From positions 248,001 through 312,000 of the forward strand of contig CAZCNY010000002.1 of the NCBI GenBank assembly GCA_964500675.1: a stretch of 64,000 nucleotides of DNA, in the 5' to 3' direction. The notes beneath the pieces were generated by a model, which was not told the DNA's origin, made no database searches, and worked only from the letters and a program-made list of their open reading frames with translations. Shown here one piece after another: positions 41,965-51,086 of the stretch. The DNA comes from CAMLJR01 sp964500675 (GTDB lineage: Bacteria; Pseudomonadota; Gammaproteobacteria; Pseudomonadales; CAMLJR01). A program made the position numbers and the translations under genes. Each line of letters opens with the position of its first letter. Position 1 is the stretch's first letter.

Positions 41965-43014
41965 GTGAGCACTTCGCCGTTACGTGACACGGCTCGGCAA
42001 CATTGGTGGCAGCAGCGCTTTGAACGCTGGTTGCAGCGGCGTATTCCCGCCGCGCGCAGCGTGACACTCGATCAGCGCCGCATATTTATTTTTCCCTCGC
42101 GCGCAGGGTTGTTTTTTCTTGCCACGCTGATCGTGATGTTGATCGCGGCGATCAATTACCAAAACAACATGGCATTCGCGTTGGTGTTTTTTTTATTCAG
42201 TTTGTTCGTCGTTGCAATTCTGCACACCTTCAGTAATTTATCCGGGCTTTGTATCGAAGCGCTGCGCGGATATCCAACCTTCGCAGGCGAAATGGCGGAA
42301 TTTGAATTGCAATTGCAGCGCACGCGCGAACGCGCGCATCACGCGATCGGATTAGGTTGGCCCGGCGAACCTTCAGCGCGTCTCTCGCTGCTCGATACAC
42401 AAATTGCGACGGTAAAATTATTTCATCGTTCGCATCGGCGCGGTTGGCTGCGCCCGCGGCGTTTGCTCGTACAAACTTTTTATCCATTGGGGTTGATGCG
42501 GGCCTGGACGTGGATCGATCTCGACATCGCCGCGCTGGTGTACCCGCGTCCCATTGCGGCAGCGTGTCCGGTTGGCGGCGACGGTGAAGCGGAGCACGGT
42601 GCGCGCACGCTCAAAAAAGGCAGCGACGATTTCTACGGCTTTCGCACTTACCGCAGCGGCGATAATTTGCGGCACGTGTTGTGGCGCGCGTACGCCAAGG
42701 GGCAGCCGCTGCAAACCAAGCAATTTGCCGAGACGCAAGTGCAATCGCATTGGTTGAGCTACGACGCGTGCGAAGGCGATCGCGAACGCCGTCTCGGCGT
42801 GCTCTGCTATTGGGTGTTGGAACTCGAACGCAGAGGTGAAGTGTTCGGTTTGCAATTGCCGGGCACCACGCTCGCTCCGGATGGCGGTGCGGAACAGCGC
42901 GAACGCGCGCTGCGTGTACTGGCTCTGTTTCAAGACAAGCAGGTTCAAGACAAGCGGGTTCAAGACGAGCAGATTCAAGCGACACAAATTCACGTGGTGC
43001 AGGAATCGTCATGA
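41965..43014 (+). CDS. DUF58 membrane-associated protein
   Basis: A 349-residue protein with two N-terminal membrane segments (GLFFLATLIVMLIAAINY and NNMAFALVFFLFSLFVVAIL, about 50-100), then the DUF58 region (PLGLMRAWTWIDLDIAALVYPRP and DDFYGFRTYRSGDNLRHVLWRAYAKG), the vWA-related domain with YRPGD-like loop. The C-terminus carries the pentapeptide repeats encoded at 42928-42987. GTG at 41965 has GAGG at eight bases. It overlaps the next gene at ATGA. Confidence 0.9.
   Translation: MSTSPLRDTARQHWWQQRFERWLQRRIPAARSVTLDQRRIFIFPSRAGLFFLATLIVMLIAAINYQNNMAFALVFFLFSLFVVAILHTFSNLSGLCIEALRGYPTFAGEMAEFELQLQRTRERAHHAIGLGWPGEPSARLSLLDTQIATVKLFHRSHRRGWLRPRRLLVQTFYPLGLMRAWTWIDLDIAALVYPRPIAAACPVGGDGEAEHGARTLKKGSDDFYGFRTYRSGDNLRHVLWRAYAKGQPLQTKQFAETQVQSHWLSYDACEGDRERRLGVLCYWVLELERRGEVFGLQLPGTTLAPDGGAEQRERALRVLALFQDKQVQDKRVQDEQIQATQIHVVQESS
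42928..42987 (+). repeat. Four 15-bp tandem repeats in the DUF58 gene
   Basis: Units at 42928, 42943, 42958 and 42973: TTTCAAGACAAGCAG, GTTCAAGACAAGCGG, GTTCAAGACGAGCAG, ATTCAAGCGACACAA. They encode FQDKQ, VQDKR, VQDEQ and IQATQ at the protein's C-terminus. The in-frame 15-bp period allows length variation without a frameshift. Confidence 0.85.
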
Positions 43015-44990
43015 CGGGCTCGGCGTGGATACCACGGCACTGTCTCGGCTGGTTACTCGCGGCGCAAGTCGCGTTGATTGCGCCGCACGTTTCGCGTCTG
43101 CCCATTTGGATTTCATTCGCATGGGCGATCTGCGCGTTGTGGCGCGTGCAGGTTTATCGCGGGCAGTGGTCATTTCCGAACCGTTGGTTGAAAACGGGCG
43201 TCGTGCTGGCGAATTTGGCGGGGATTCGTTTCAGCTATGGCAGCTTTGTCGGTCTGGATCCCACCGTTGCGCTGCTCATCAGTTGCTTTTCTTTTAAATT
43301 GGCCGAGGCGGCGACGCAGCGCGAAGCGTATTTATTGTTGTTTCTCGGCTACTTCGTCGCGCTCACCGAATTTTTATTCGAGCAGGGTCTCGGTACCGTG
43401 TTGTACATGAGCGTGCCGGTGTTGTTATTGACGACGGCGCTGATCGCGCTGCAACAGGACGAACCGCTGCGTTTTTCCTGGCAACCGCTGCGCACGGCCG
43501 GCGTTATGAGCGCGCAGGCAGTGCCATTGCTGTTGTTAATGTTTTTGGTGTTTCCGCGCATTGCGCCGTTGTGGCAGGTGCCGTTGCCGGGCGGTGGCGC
43601 ACACACGGGTATGTCCGATCATTTGGCGCCGGGTGATATCGCGCGGCTATCGCAATCCGATGCGCTGGCGTTTCGCGCAACTTTCAACGGTCCTATTCCT
43701 GCGCCGCGCGATTTGTACTGGCGCGGCCTGGTGTTGGATGCATTCGATGGTCGCACATGGCGCGCTAGCGCAATTAACGATATGCGGTTGACATCGACAC
43801 CGCATTTGGTCGGCGACTCGATCGAGTATGAAGTATTTCTCGAACCGACGTATCAGCGCTGGCTGTATGCGCTGAGCGTACCGGAAGCGATTTCACCGGC
43901 AACGGTGCTGACGACGGATTATCACCTGCGCGCGCGCGACATCGTCACCGAAAAATTTGCCTATCGCGCGCGCGCGTATCCGCACGCGCGATTCGATGTA
44001 CGGCTCGATCGACGTCAGCGCAAATACGAAATGGATTTACCCAAGGGAAATAATCCGCGCGCGCGCGCGTGGGCACAAAATCTGCGCGCACGTTTCGCCG
44101 ATGATAGGGCGCTGATCGATGCCGTCACCGACAATTTTCGGCACGAGCCATTTTTTTACACGTTGCAACCACCATTGCTCGGTGATAACAGCATTGATGA
44201 ATTTCTATTCGATACGCGTCGCGGTTTTTGTGAACACTATGCGAGCAGTTTTGTATTCGTGCTGCGCGCTGCGGGAATTCCTGCGCGCGTCGTGGTCGGT
44301 TATCAGGGCGGCGAAATTAATCCGCTGACGAACACTGTGCTTGTGCATCAGTTCGATGCGCATGCATGGGCGGAAGCGTGGTTGCCGGAACAGGGCTGGG
44401 TGCGCTTCGATCCGACGGCCGCAGTGGCACCGCAACGCATCGAAAGCGGTCTTGAGCGCGCTGTTGGCGACAGCGAATTTCTTGCGCAAAAGCCGTTGTC
44501 GGTTGATCGCTTGCGCGCGTGGAGCTGGATAAATGCCGTGCGCTGGCGCGTCGATGCGATCAACTACGCGTGGACGCGCTGGGTGGTGAATTATCGCGAC
44601 GAAGCACAGGTCACTGTGCTGCGCGCGCTGCTCGGCGAGATCAATCCGCTGCGCATGACGCTGCTGCTTGTCGGCGGCGGTGCGCTGATTCTTTTTATCG
44701 TCGCGGGTGCACTGCTGGGTTGGCGTTGGTTCGGCGCGAGATTGCCGATAGAGCAGCGGTATTACGCGCAATTTTGTACTCGGCTGGCGCGGCGCGGTTA
44801 TCCGCGTCCGCCCGCGATGGCGCCCGGCGACTATGCGCAATGGGTGTTGCGGCAGCAGCCGCAGTGGCGCGTTGTGCAGGAAATTACCGCGTGCTTCGAG
44901 GCGTTAAACTATCGGCGCTTAACGCCGACGCAGCGCGAGCAGTTGTTGAAACAATTAAAGCGGTTGGTGCACAGCCGCGACTTAGCTTGA
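43011..44990 (+). CDS. tgpA: TgpA-type transglutaminase membrane protein
   Basis: A 659-residue inner-membrane protein. An N-terminal DUF3488 region with about seven membrane segments (to about residue 190) is followed by a periplasmic transglutaminase-like domain with Cys in RGFCEHYASSFVFVLRAAGIPARV (near 406), His and Asp in HQFDAHAWAEAWLPEQGWVRFDPT, then a last membrane segment (MTLLLVGGGALILFIVAGALL) and a DUF4129-like tail. Same architecture as P. aeruginosa TgpA, essential there. ATG at 43011 overlaps the DUF58 stop codon. Confidence 0.93.
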   Translation: MTGSAWIPRHCLGWLLAAQVALIAPHVSRLPIWISFAWAICALWRVQVYRGQWSFPNRWLKTGVVLANLAGIRFSYGSFVGLDPTVALLISCFSFKLAEAATQREAYLLLFLGYFVALTEFLFEQGLGTVLYMSVPVLLLTTALIALQQDEPLRFSWQPLRTAGVMSAQAVPLLLLMFLVFPRIAPLWQVPLPGGGAHTGMSDHLAPGDIARLSQSDALAFRATFNGPIPAPRDLYWRGLVLDAFDGRTWRASAINDMRLTSTPHLVGDSIEYEVFLEPTYQRWLYALSVPEAISPATVLTTDYHLRARDIVTEKFAYRARAYPHARFDVRLDRRQRKYEMDLPKGNNPRARAWAQNLRARFADDRALIDAVTDNFRHEPFFYTLQPPLLGDNSIDEFLFDTRRGFCEHYASSFVFVLRAAGIPARVVVGYQGGEINPLTNTVLVHQFDAHAWAEAWLPEQGWVRFDPTAAVAPQRIESGLERAVGDSEFLAQKPLSVDRLRAWSWINAVRWRVDAINYAWTRWVVNYRDEAQVTVLRALLGEINPLRMTLLLVGGGALILFIVAGALLGWRWFGARLPIEQRYYAQFCTRLARRGYPRPPAMAPGDYAQWVLRQQPQWRVVQEITACFEALNYRRLTPTQREQLLKQLKRLVHSRDLA

Positions 44991-44997
44991 TGCCGAG

Positions 44998-45489
44998 TTA
45001 CAGGCACTCGATTTCGTAATACAGGTAATAATCCTGCTCGACCGGCTCCGAGCGCTCGGCCAGTTTCTTCCAGCCTTTCGGACACAATTGCGCCGCTTGC
45101 TTATACAGTGGCTCGATGACGTAAAACGCGGAGTACGGTGTTTTTGCGCTGCGCGTAAGTGTATAGCGCTCGCGAATTTCAAAACGCTTGCCGCTGAGAT
45201 CGCTGCTTGCGATCGGCGTTGTTGCGGCGGCTGCCGAGGGTGCGGTCGTGGCGGTGGCGTTGGGTTGCGCGACAGAGGTTGATTTCGTCGCAACCGGTGT
45301 ATCGCTGTACGCTTTCGTCGGTGTACTTGAGTCTTTGTCCCACACTTTCACCGCTTCTTTTTTGTCTTTGTGAAAGGCTTCGAAATCCAGCGTGTCGGCT
45401 TGATCGACATCTTTGTCCTGCGCGTGAACGTTGACGACACAAATAAAACTGCCGCATAACAGCAGCGCCAACAGGTTGCGGTTAATCAT
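44998..45489 (-). CDS. Secreted protein of unknown function
   Basis: A 163-residue protein that I do not recognise. Signal peptide MINRNLLALLLCGSFICVVNVHA, a low-complexity Ser/Thr/Ala stretch (about 55-90), and a C-terminal globular part (RFEIRERYTLTRSAKTPYSAF and YIEPLYK..LCPKGW) ending YYLYYEIECL with two conserved-looking cysteines. Start ATG at 45489 with GAGGACCGATCG upstream; the frame extends seven codons upstream to 45510. It is convergent with tgpA and 98 bases from the porin gene's end on the same strand. Confidence 0.7.
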   Translation of the reverse strand: MINRNLLALLLCGSFICVVNVHAQDKDVDQADTLDFEAFHKDKKEAVKVWDKDSSTPTKAYSDTPVATKSTSVAQPNATATTAPSAAAATTPIASSDLSGKRFEIRERYTLTRSAKTPYSAFYVIEPLYKQAAQLCPKGWKKLAERSEPVEQDYYLYYEIECL

Positions 45490-45551
45490 TCGATCGGTCC
45501 TCTTCAACATTCACAAATTTGCAATCAAATTGTCTTATAGATTCGTTGGAT

Positions 45552-45577
45552 AAAAAAAGAGGGGGCCGAAGCCCCCT
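45552..45577 (-). terminator. Rho-independent terminator of the porin gene
   Basis: On the minus strand: GGGGGC, loop TTCG, GCCCCC followed by TCTTTTTTT. It lies 32 bases after the porin stop. The GNRA-type TTCG tetraloop and seven-base T run make it a classic intrinsic terminator. It separates the porin from the downstream secreted-protein gene. Confidence 0.9.
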
Positions 45578-45608
45578 TCAAGTTTGGAGAGTCCAACAGG
45601 GGTACAAC

Positions 45609-46766
45609 TTAAAACTTAAATTCCCAGCCTACAGCGACAGTTTTGTCTTTCAGTTTGCCGTCATAAACGGATTTGTCGCCGTCGGTATCGATCGCTGCGT
45701 AGTAAGCAAAAACCTTGGCGTTTTTGTTGAGCGCATAATCAACACCAAGTGCATAATTTTTTGCTTTGGTATCGCTCAGGTTGGTAGCGCTATCGTGTTT
45801 CGAGGTCGACTGCGCGTACTGACCTTTGAGTGTCCAAGCGTCGATTTTCCACGCTGCGGTCAACGCGTAGGCATCCTGTGTTTTGTAAGTATTGCCGAAC
45901 TGCTGAATGGAATTCACTTGAGAGTGAGTGCCCGAAGAGTTTGTGGTATCACCGGGTAAATAGCCCATCGATTGAATGTAAGCATTCGAGCCAGCGATGG
46001 TTGAATTATTGCGATCGGCTTTCTGCCCGAGCACCCCCAGTTTTACCGGACCAACATCGACCTGGCCGACGAAGCGGAAGGTGTTGGTGTTGGATTGGTT
46101 GTGATCATCGGCGACAGCGAGGTATAAACCATCGGTATCGTAGGTCAATGCACCCGAGAAGGTATCAGCCAAACCGTGGTTGGTGTTCGAGGTTGATGTT
46201 GTGCCGGCGGCGCCTTTCGAACCGCTCTGTTCGCCCGGAGCAGCTTGCAAACTGAAAATAAATCCACTCATTTTCGGTGTGGCGTATTGGATGATGTTGT
46301 TCGGACGGTTTTCACCGGCCATGACATATTTGAAGTCGCCGAGCGGCAGATCTTTGAAGAGCTGAACGGTTTCGGCGGCAATGGCTTTGAGCGGGGTGTC
46401 GTTTTTGCCTGCGAACAAAGTACCCCAGTCGCCTTGCAGACCTGCATAGGTGTTGCGCTGACCGAAGACGTTCGAGCTGCTGTCCCCATCGGGATAGATT
46501 TCGAATTCGAGTTTGTAAATGGCTTTCAAATCGCTAGAGATTTCGTAATCGCCCTTAACGCCGAGACGCGAGGCGTTGCTTTCGAGCTTCCAGTTGTCGA
46601 GCGAGGTGTAGGATTCGGTGGGACTGGCGATGCTATCGAATTTGTAATTGTTGAGCGTTACGTTCACTTTGCCGTAAACGGTCGGAATATTGTCAGCAGC
46701 ATTAACTACGCCGGCAGCGCCGACAGTCAATACGGCGATCAGCGATGGAAGCAGTTTGCGGTTCAT
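45609..46766 (-). CDS. Outer-membrane porin, Gram-negative type
   Basis: A 385-residue porin of the Porin_4/OmpC-like family. Signal peptide MNRKLLPSLIAVLTVGAAGVVNA, then beta strands with alternate hydrophobic residues (TVYGKVNVTLNNYKF, LGVKGDYEISSDLKAIYKLEFEIY, RNTYAGLQGDWGTLFAGKNDTPL) and the C-terminal aromatic end VAVGWEFKF that signals assembly. Long loops hold GSKGAAGTTSTSNT and TTNSSGTHSQ. ATG at 46766; GGGAGACTCC upstream. An intrinsic terminator follows. Divergence: it starts opposite no gene and follows putA by 230 bases. Confidence 0.93.
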   Translation of the reverse strand: MNRKLLPSLIAVLTVGAAGVVNAADNIPTVYGKVNVTLNNYKFDSIASPTESYTSLDNWKLESNASRLGVKGDYEISSDLKAIYKLEFEIYPDGDSSSNVFGQRNTYAGLQGDWGTLFAGKNDTPLKAIAAETVQLFKDLPLGDFKYVMAGENRPNNIIQYATPKMSGFIFSLQAAPGEQSGSKGAAGTTSTSNTNHGLADTFSGALTYDTDGLYLAVADDHNQSNTNTFRFVGQVDVGPVKLGVLGQKADRNNSTIAGSNAYIQSMGYLPGDTTNSSGTHSQVNSIQQFGNTYKTQDAYALTAAWKIDAWTLKGQYAQSTSKHDSATNLSDTKAKNYALGVDYALNKNAKVFAYYAAIDTDGDKSVYDGKLKDKTVAVGWEFKF

Positions 46767-46862
46767 CCAGGAGTCTCCCAGGTTTGGTTGGCTTTCGGTT
46801 GCACATTGGCTTACAGGTAAAAATGCTTTACGGGTAAGGGGTCGCCTTACGTGGCCGCTATC

Positions 46863-46882
46863 ATGTAACGAATTTGTTACAT
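46863..46882. promoter_or_regulatory. Operator-like palindrome upstream of the porin gene
   Basis: ATGTAAC, spacer GAATTT, GTTACAT: perfect seven-base arms, 97 bases upstream of the porin start. The form TGTAAN-N6-NTTACA is close to the TyrR/PhhR consensus TGTAAA-N6-TTTACA, but inner positions differ. A dimeric regulator site is likely; which regulator is unknown. Confidence 0.5.
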
Positions 46883-46996
46883 AAATGTGACAGCGCGTGA
46901 ATTTCGCAACGATTAGTTGTGAGCAATTCGTTTGATTTTTCATGTAGATGGTGTCGTAACGAAGCGCGTCCGGCCAAGTAAGTCAGCATTTTTCTG

Positions 46997-49900
46997 CTAT
47001 TTTGTCAGCAAATCGTAATCGCCACCGATGGCGGCGATGTTGGTGGTGAAGGTTTTTTCGGTGATGAATCGCAGCAAATAATTGGGGCCGCCGGCTTTGG
47101 GTCCGGTGCCCGATTTGCCGCAGCCGCCAAACGGTTGCGCGCCGACAACGGCGCCGACGATATCGCGATTTAAGTAGATATTGCCAACGCGCAATCGCTG
47201 TGCGAGTTGTTGTGCGAATCGCAAATTGCGGCTGTGGATGCCGCAAGTGAGTCCGTAGCCGAGAGCGTTGATGCTTTCAATGAGCTGATCCGTGGCGTTT
47301 TCGCGATAACGCACGATATGCAATATCGGTCCGAATGCTTCGTGCTGCAATGCGTCGATGCGTGGCAATCGAATCACCGTCGGCGCAATGAAGTTGCCCG
47401 AAGACGGTGCAGCCATTTCAAATAAAATTTCAGCGCGATGTTGATTGATATAATTCCGCAACGCAATTTTTGCATCGTTATCGATAACCGGGCCGATATC
47501 GGTCGCCCAATCGAGCGGGTCGCCCAGATGCAATTCGCGCATTGCGCCGCACAACAATGCTTCGATGGTATCGGCGCAGCTGTCCGGCAGCAATAATAAA
47601 CGCAACGCCGAGCAGCGCTGGCCAGCGCTGTCGAACGCCGAGCGCAACACGTCGTTGACCAATTGCTGAGGTTGCGCGCTACTGTCGGCTATAAGCACAT
47701 TGATGCCCGCGGTTTCGGCGATAAAGGGAATCATTGCGCCATCGCGCTGTGCGAGTTGTTGTTGAATGGCGCGTGCGGTTTCCCAGCCGCCCGTGAACAC
47801 GATGCCATCGATGTCGGCATGCCCGCACAGATGGTGGCCGACGCTTTCGCCATTGCCCGGCATGCAGTGCAAAATGGTTTTGGGAATGCCGGCGGCGTGC
47901 ATGAGCCGGATGGCAAATTGCGCCGTGAGTGTCGCCTGCTCAGCGGGTTTGGCAACGACGGCATTTCCCGCGACCAAAGCAGCGACGATTTGTCCCGTAA
48001 AAATCGCAAGCGGAAAATTCCAGGGACTGATGCAGACAAAAATACCGCGCGCGCAGTAGCGCAATTCGTTGTGCTCGCCAACCACGGCGGGCAATGGTTG
48101 CGCTGGCAGAATTGCGCGTGCCTGCTGCGCGTAGTAGCGGCAAAAATCGATTGCCTCGCGCACTTCATCGATGCCATTTTCGAGCGTTTTTCCAGTTTCG
48201 CGCGCCATCAAGGCGATTAACTCGGCGCGGTTTTCAATTAACAGATTGGCATAGGTTTCCAGCAGGTTTGCGCGCGTTTCTATCGATGTCGGCTGCCATT
48301 CAAGTAGATGCGCGCGTGCGATCTTGAGCGCGGCGTCGATCGCACTCGGTGTACTTGCGTTCCACGTTCCGACGAGCTGCCCATTACAGGGGCTTGCGAT
48401 GCTGATAGTGTCTTGAGTATCGGTGGTGCCGACGTCATAAATCTTGGAACGAAAGCGATCGATTTCAACAAAAAAATTGTCGCGAAAATTTTTGCTGTGT
48501 AAATAAATGCCGGGCGAGTTGACGCGATGCGGCCAGATCGCCGACGGTAGCCGCAGGCGCTTAGTCGCGTTATAAGATTGCAGCGGATGAGCGGCGAGCG
48601 TTTCGATGGCGATCGAGTTGTCGCGCAGGTGATGCATGAACGATGTGTTTGCACCGTTTTCCAAGATGCGACGCACGAGGTAGGGGAGGAGATCGCGATA
48701 TTCGCCGACCGGCGCATAAATGCGCTGTTGCAACGCGGGATATTGTTCGCGCACCACGCGATACAAAACTTCACCCATGCCTTGCAGGCGCTGCAATTCA
48801 AACCGCGCGGTATCGCTTTGCATGTGTAAGATCGCGGCGACGGTGACGGCGTTGTGCGTTGCGAATTGCGGGAAAAATTGCGCAGGGCGTTGCAGCAGCC
48901 AGCGCGCGCAAGCGAGATAGCTGATATCGGTGGCGGCCTTGTTGGTGAATACGGGGTAATCGGAGAGGCCGCGTTGTTGCGCGCGTTTGATTTCGCTATC
49001 CCAGTACGCGCCTTTCACGAGGCGCACCTTGAGACGCACCTGCAATTGTTTCGCTAAAGTTTCGAGCCATTGCAGGGTCGGCCACGCGCGCTTGCTGTAG
49101 GCTTGCACGACCAGGCCGATGTGCGAACGTGCAGCAGGCGAAACGTATTGCAGCACATGCGCGAATAATTGCAGGGACAATTCGAGTCGATCGGCCTCCT
49201 CGGCATCGATGGTTACGTCTATTGCGCTGGCGGCGGCGGTCTCGATAAATTCGCAAAGCGCAGGCGCGAGCTCATTCCACAGGCGATTTTTGTGCGCGCT
49301 GTGGTAGCGTGGATGCAACGCGGATAGTTTGATCGAAAGACTTGGGCGCGCAATGCCGGGCGGAGTTTCTATGTCGCGCAACGCCGCGAGCGCATCGCGA
49401 TAGGCTTGCCAATAGCGTGTGCTGTCGGCACTGGTCAGCGCCGCTTCGCCGAGCATATCAAGCGAATGTGTGGTGCCTTCATGCCAGCGTTTGGCAGCTT
49501 GTTGCAGCGCTTGGGAGAGTGTTTCTCCGAGTACGAACTGATTGGCCAGATAACGCATCGCTTGTTTTAACGCTTGCCGTAGTGCGGGCTCGCCGAGAGT
49601 GGCGGCAAGTCGACGCAGCCAATCACTGCGTTTCCCTTGCGGTATTTCGGTTGCGTGCAGCCAGTGTCCGCTGAGCGTCAAGCCCCAGCTCGCGGCATTT
49701 ACGAACAGCGAATCGCTGTGGCCGAGATGCCGTTCCCATGCGAGTGGATTCAATAAGTCGCGAATCAGCTGATCGGCGGTCGCTGCATCGGGAATGCGCA
49801 ACAGCGCCTCCGCTAAACACATCAACGCGATGCCTTCGGGTTTGCTTAACGAATATTCAAGCAGCAGCGCTTCAATGCCTGTGGGCGTAGGGTAACGCTC

Positions 49901-50059
49901 GCGAATTGCAGCGATCCACGTTGCCGCTTGGGCGCTGATCGCCTGCTGCGCTGACGAATCGGTATCGAGATAATCGATAAGCGCGTTGAGGCAGCGCTCC
50001 TCATCTGCCAGGCAGGCGGCACCGATAGCGTCGTCAAGAGCGGAAATCTCGGGTGGCAT
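46997..50059 (-). CDS. putA: Bifunctional proline dehydrogenase/P5C dehydrogenase
   Basis: Oxidises proline to glutamate in two steps, through channelled glutamate semialdehyde. 1020 residues. The FAD proline dehydrogenase domain covers about 80-480 (RPSLSIKLSALHPRY, VRLVKGAYWDSEIKRAQ, FATHNAVTVAAIL). The aldehyde dehydrogenase domain covers about 530-1010 with FIAETAGINVLIA (Glu) and SAGQRCSALRLL (catalytic Cys), and GGCGKSGTGPKAGGPNYLLRF. The N-terminal ribbon-helix-helix DNA-binding domain of E. coli PutA is missing, so it does not autoregulate. ATG at 50059 with GGAGAATGGG upstream. The gene is 230 bases from the downstream porin. Confidence 0.93.
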   Translation of the reverse strand: MPPEISALDDAIGAACLADEERCLNALIDYLDTDSSAQQAISAQAATWIAAIRERYPTPTGIEALLLEYSLSKPEGIALMCLAEALLRIPDAATADQLIRDLLNPLAWERHLGHSDSLFVNAASWGLTLSGHWLHATEIPQGKRSDWLRRLAATLGEPALRQALKQAMRYLANQFVLGETLSQALQQAAKRWHEGTTHSLDMLGEAALTSADSTRYWQAYRDALAALRDIETPPGIARPSLSIKLSALHPRYHSAHKNRLWNELAPALCEFIETAAASAIDVTIDAEEADRLELSLQLFAHVLQYVSPAARSHIGLVVQAYSKRAWPTLQWLETLAKQLQVRLKVRLVKGAYWDSEIKRAQQRGLSDYPVFTNKAATDISYLACARWLLQRPAQFFPQFATHNAVTVAAILHMQSDTARFELQRLQGMGEVLYRVVREQYPALQQRIYAPVGEYRDLLPYLVRRILENGANTSFMHHLRDNSIAIETLAAHPLQSYNATKRLRLPSAIWPHRVNSPGIYLHSKNFRDNFFVEIDRFRSKIYDVGTTDTQDTISIASPCNGQLVGTWNASTPSAIDAALKIARAHLLEWQPTSIETRANLLETYANLLIENRAELIALMARETGKTLENGIDEVREAIDFCRYYAQQARAILPAQPLPAVVGEHNELRYCARGIFVCISPWNFPLAIFTGQIVAALVAGNAVVAKPAEQATLTAQFAIRLMHAAGIPKTILHCMPGNGESVGHHLCGHADIDGIVFTGGWETARAIQQQLAQRDGAMIPFIAETAGINVLIADSSAQPQQLVNDVLRSAFDSAGQRCSALRLLLLPDSCADTIEALLCGAMRELHLGDPLDWATDIGPVIDNDAKIALRNYINQHRAEILFEMAAPSSGNFIAPTVIRLPRIDALQHEAFGPILHIVRYRENATDQLIESINALGYGLTCGIHSRNLRFAQQLAQRLRVGNIYLNRDIVGAVVGAQPFGGCGKSGTGPKAGGPNYLLRFITEKTFTTNIAAIGGDYDLLTK

Positions 50060-50175
50060 TACCCATTCTCCAAAGGCGGCAAGTCCAGAAGCGGCGGAAT
50101 TGCGGTCGCGCACTATACTGTCTTTATAAAAATATACTGTGCTTACAAAAACCCATAATTTGCCAGACGAGTCGC

Positions 50176-50751
50176 GTGAGCAATAAAGACGATATACAGC
50201 AGTTGCTGAGCCAAGCCATCGATTTGGTCGAGATGTGCAAACGTCTCGATTATCAGCAAATCATTGCGCATAAACCCGAGGCTGTAGCGGCACTCAAAGA
50301 TGCGGTGCGCATTATTCGTGGCTCGCTGCATGAGGCTGATGAGGCGCTCGAAGATTACGCGGACAAACCGCAAGTGCGTGAACCGGCGCCGGTCGATAAA
50401 GGGGCGTTGCTTGAGCGGCGGCGCCAGTTGGTTGAAGTGCTTGGACACGCCGGTTTGGCGGAGCGCCTGGGCAAGGTCTACAGCACGGAGGCAAAGCAGC
50501 GGCTGATTGCGTTCAAAGACATCCCGCACAAGCAAGGGTTACCGCAGTTCGACTTAGTGGTGGGTCCCGATTTCGCGCCACAAGGCGGCTATCACGGTAT
50601 TTTCATCGCTGAGCAAGAAGTGATGTCGTGCTTGTTGCCGCTGCCTTGCGACACAGTTCAATGGCAAATTCAAGAGCGCCACCGTTTTGCGAATTTGGAT
50701 CAGGCTGTCGATCTGGTCAGCACGCTGAGCGCGGGCTTCCCGGTGCATTAA
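50176..50751 (+). CDS. Conserved hypothetical protein
   Basis: A 191-residue protein, unrecognised. The N-terminal half is helical and charged (DDIQQLLSQAIDLVEMCKRLD, ALKDAVRIIRGSLHEADEALEDYAD), the rest an alpha/beta region (LPQFDLVVGPDFAPQGGYHGIFIAEQEVMSCLLPLPCDTVQW). No signal peptide. GTG at 50176 is the best start; the frame is open to 50053, over the putA promoter. Divergent from putA; two TATACT boxes at 50114 and 50133 in the gap may serve as -10 elements. Function unknown. Confidence 0.7.
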   Translation: MSNKDDIQQLLSQAIDLVEMCKRLDYQQIIAHKPEAVAALKDAVRIIRGSLHEADEALEDYADKPQVREPAPVDKGALLERRRQLVEVLGHAGLAERLGKVYSTEAKQRLIAFKDIPHKQGLPQFDLVVGPDFAPQGGYHGIFIAEQEVMSCLLPLPCDTVQWQIQERHRFANLDQAVDLVSTLSAGFPVH

Positions 50752-51086
50752 AACTCTTCTTTGCCCTAAAACGTTGTCCACAGTTTTTGTGGATAACTTC
50801 GTGGATAACGTCCCCTCAATTTCTCTGAGCCCGCCGTTCATCGGCATTTTAACAAAACGATCAAAATATGTTCTTTTAACATAAATCAAATAAAAACAAT
50901 ATGTTATGATATATTTTAAAGGTTATTTAGGAGGTCATGGCGACAAACGGCTGCATTTGCTTCTCTAACCGAAAGAGTATTTTGCGGTGTGAATAAGTGT
51001 TACCGCGCATAATTTTGGGGCCGTGTTACTGCTGCTATGCATTTATGAATGTTCCACAGTGAGTATGCACTCGGGTTCATAATGCT
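50752..51086. other. AT-rich gap with DnaA-box-like sites
   Basis: A 335-base gap. Three nine-base DnaA-box-like sites lie at 50774-50782 (TTGTCCACA), 50788-50796 (TGTGGATAA, exact reverse complement of TTATCCACA) and 50800-50808 (CGTGGATAA). A strongly AT-rich stretch follows from about 50850 to 50930, with a TATGTT/AACATA dyad, then AGGAGG and a 19-codon open frame (50937-50996). This resembles a DnaA-titration or replication-control site, or a strong promoter with a leader. Confidence 0.55.

Noticed and set aside
50771..50935. Chromosomal origin oriC
   Set aside because: Context lacks dnaA, gidA, rpmH or mioC; DnaA boxes alone suggest a control site at most.
50937..50996. 19-codon frame with AGGAGG upstream
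   Set aside because: Spacing of two bases is too short for a good start and the peptide has no known relative; kept only as part of the gap description.
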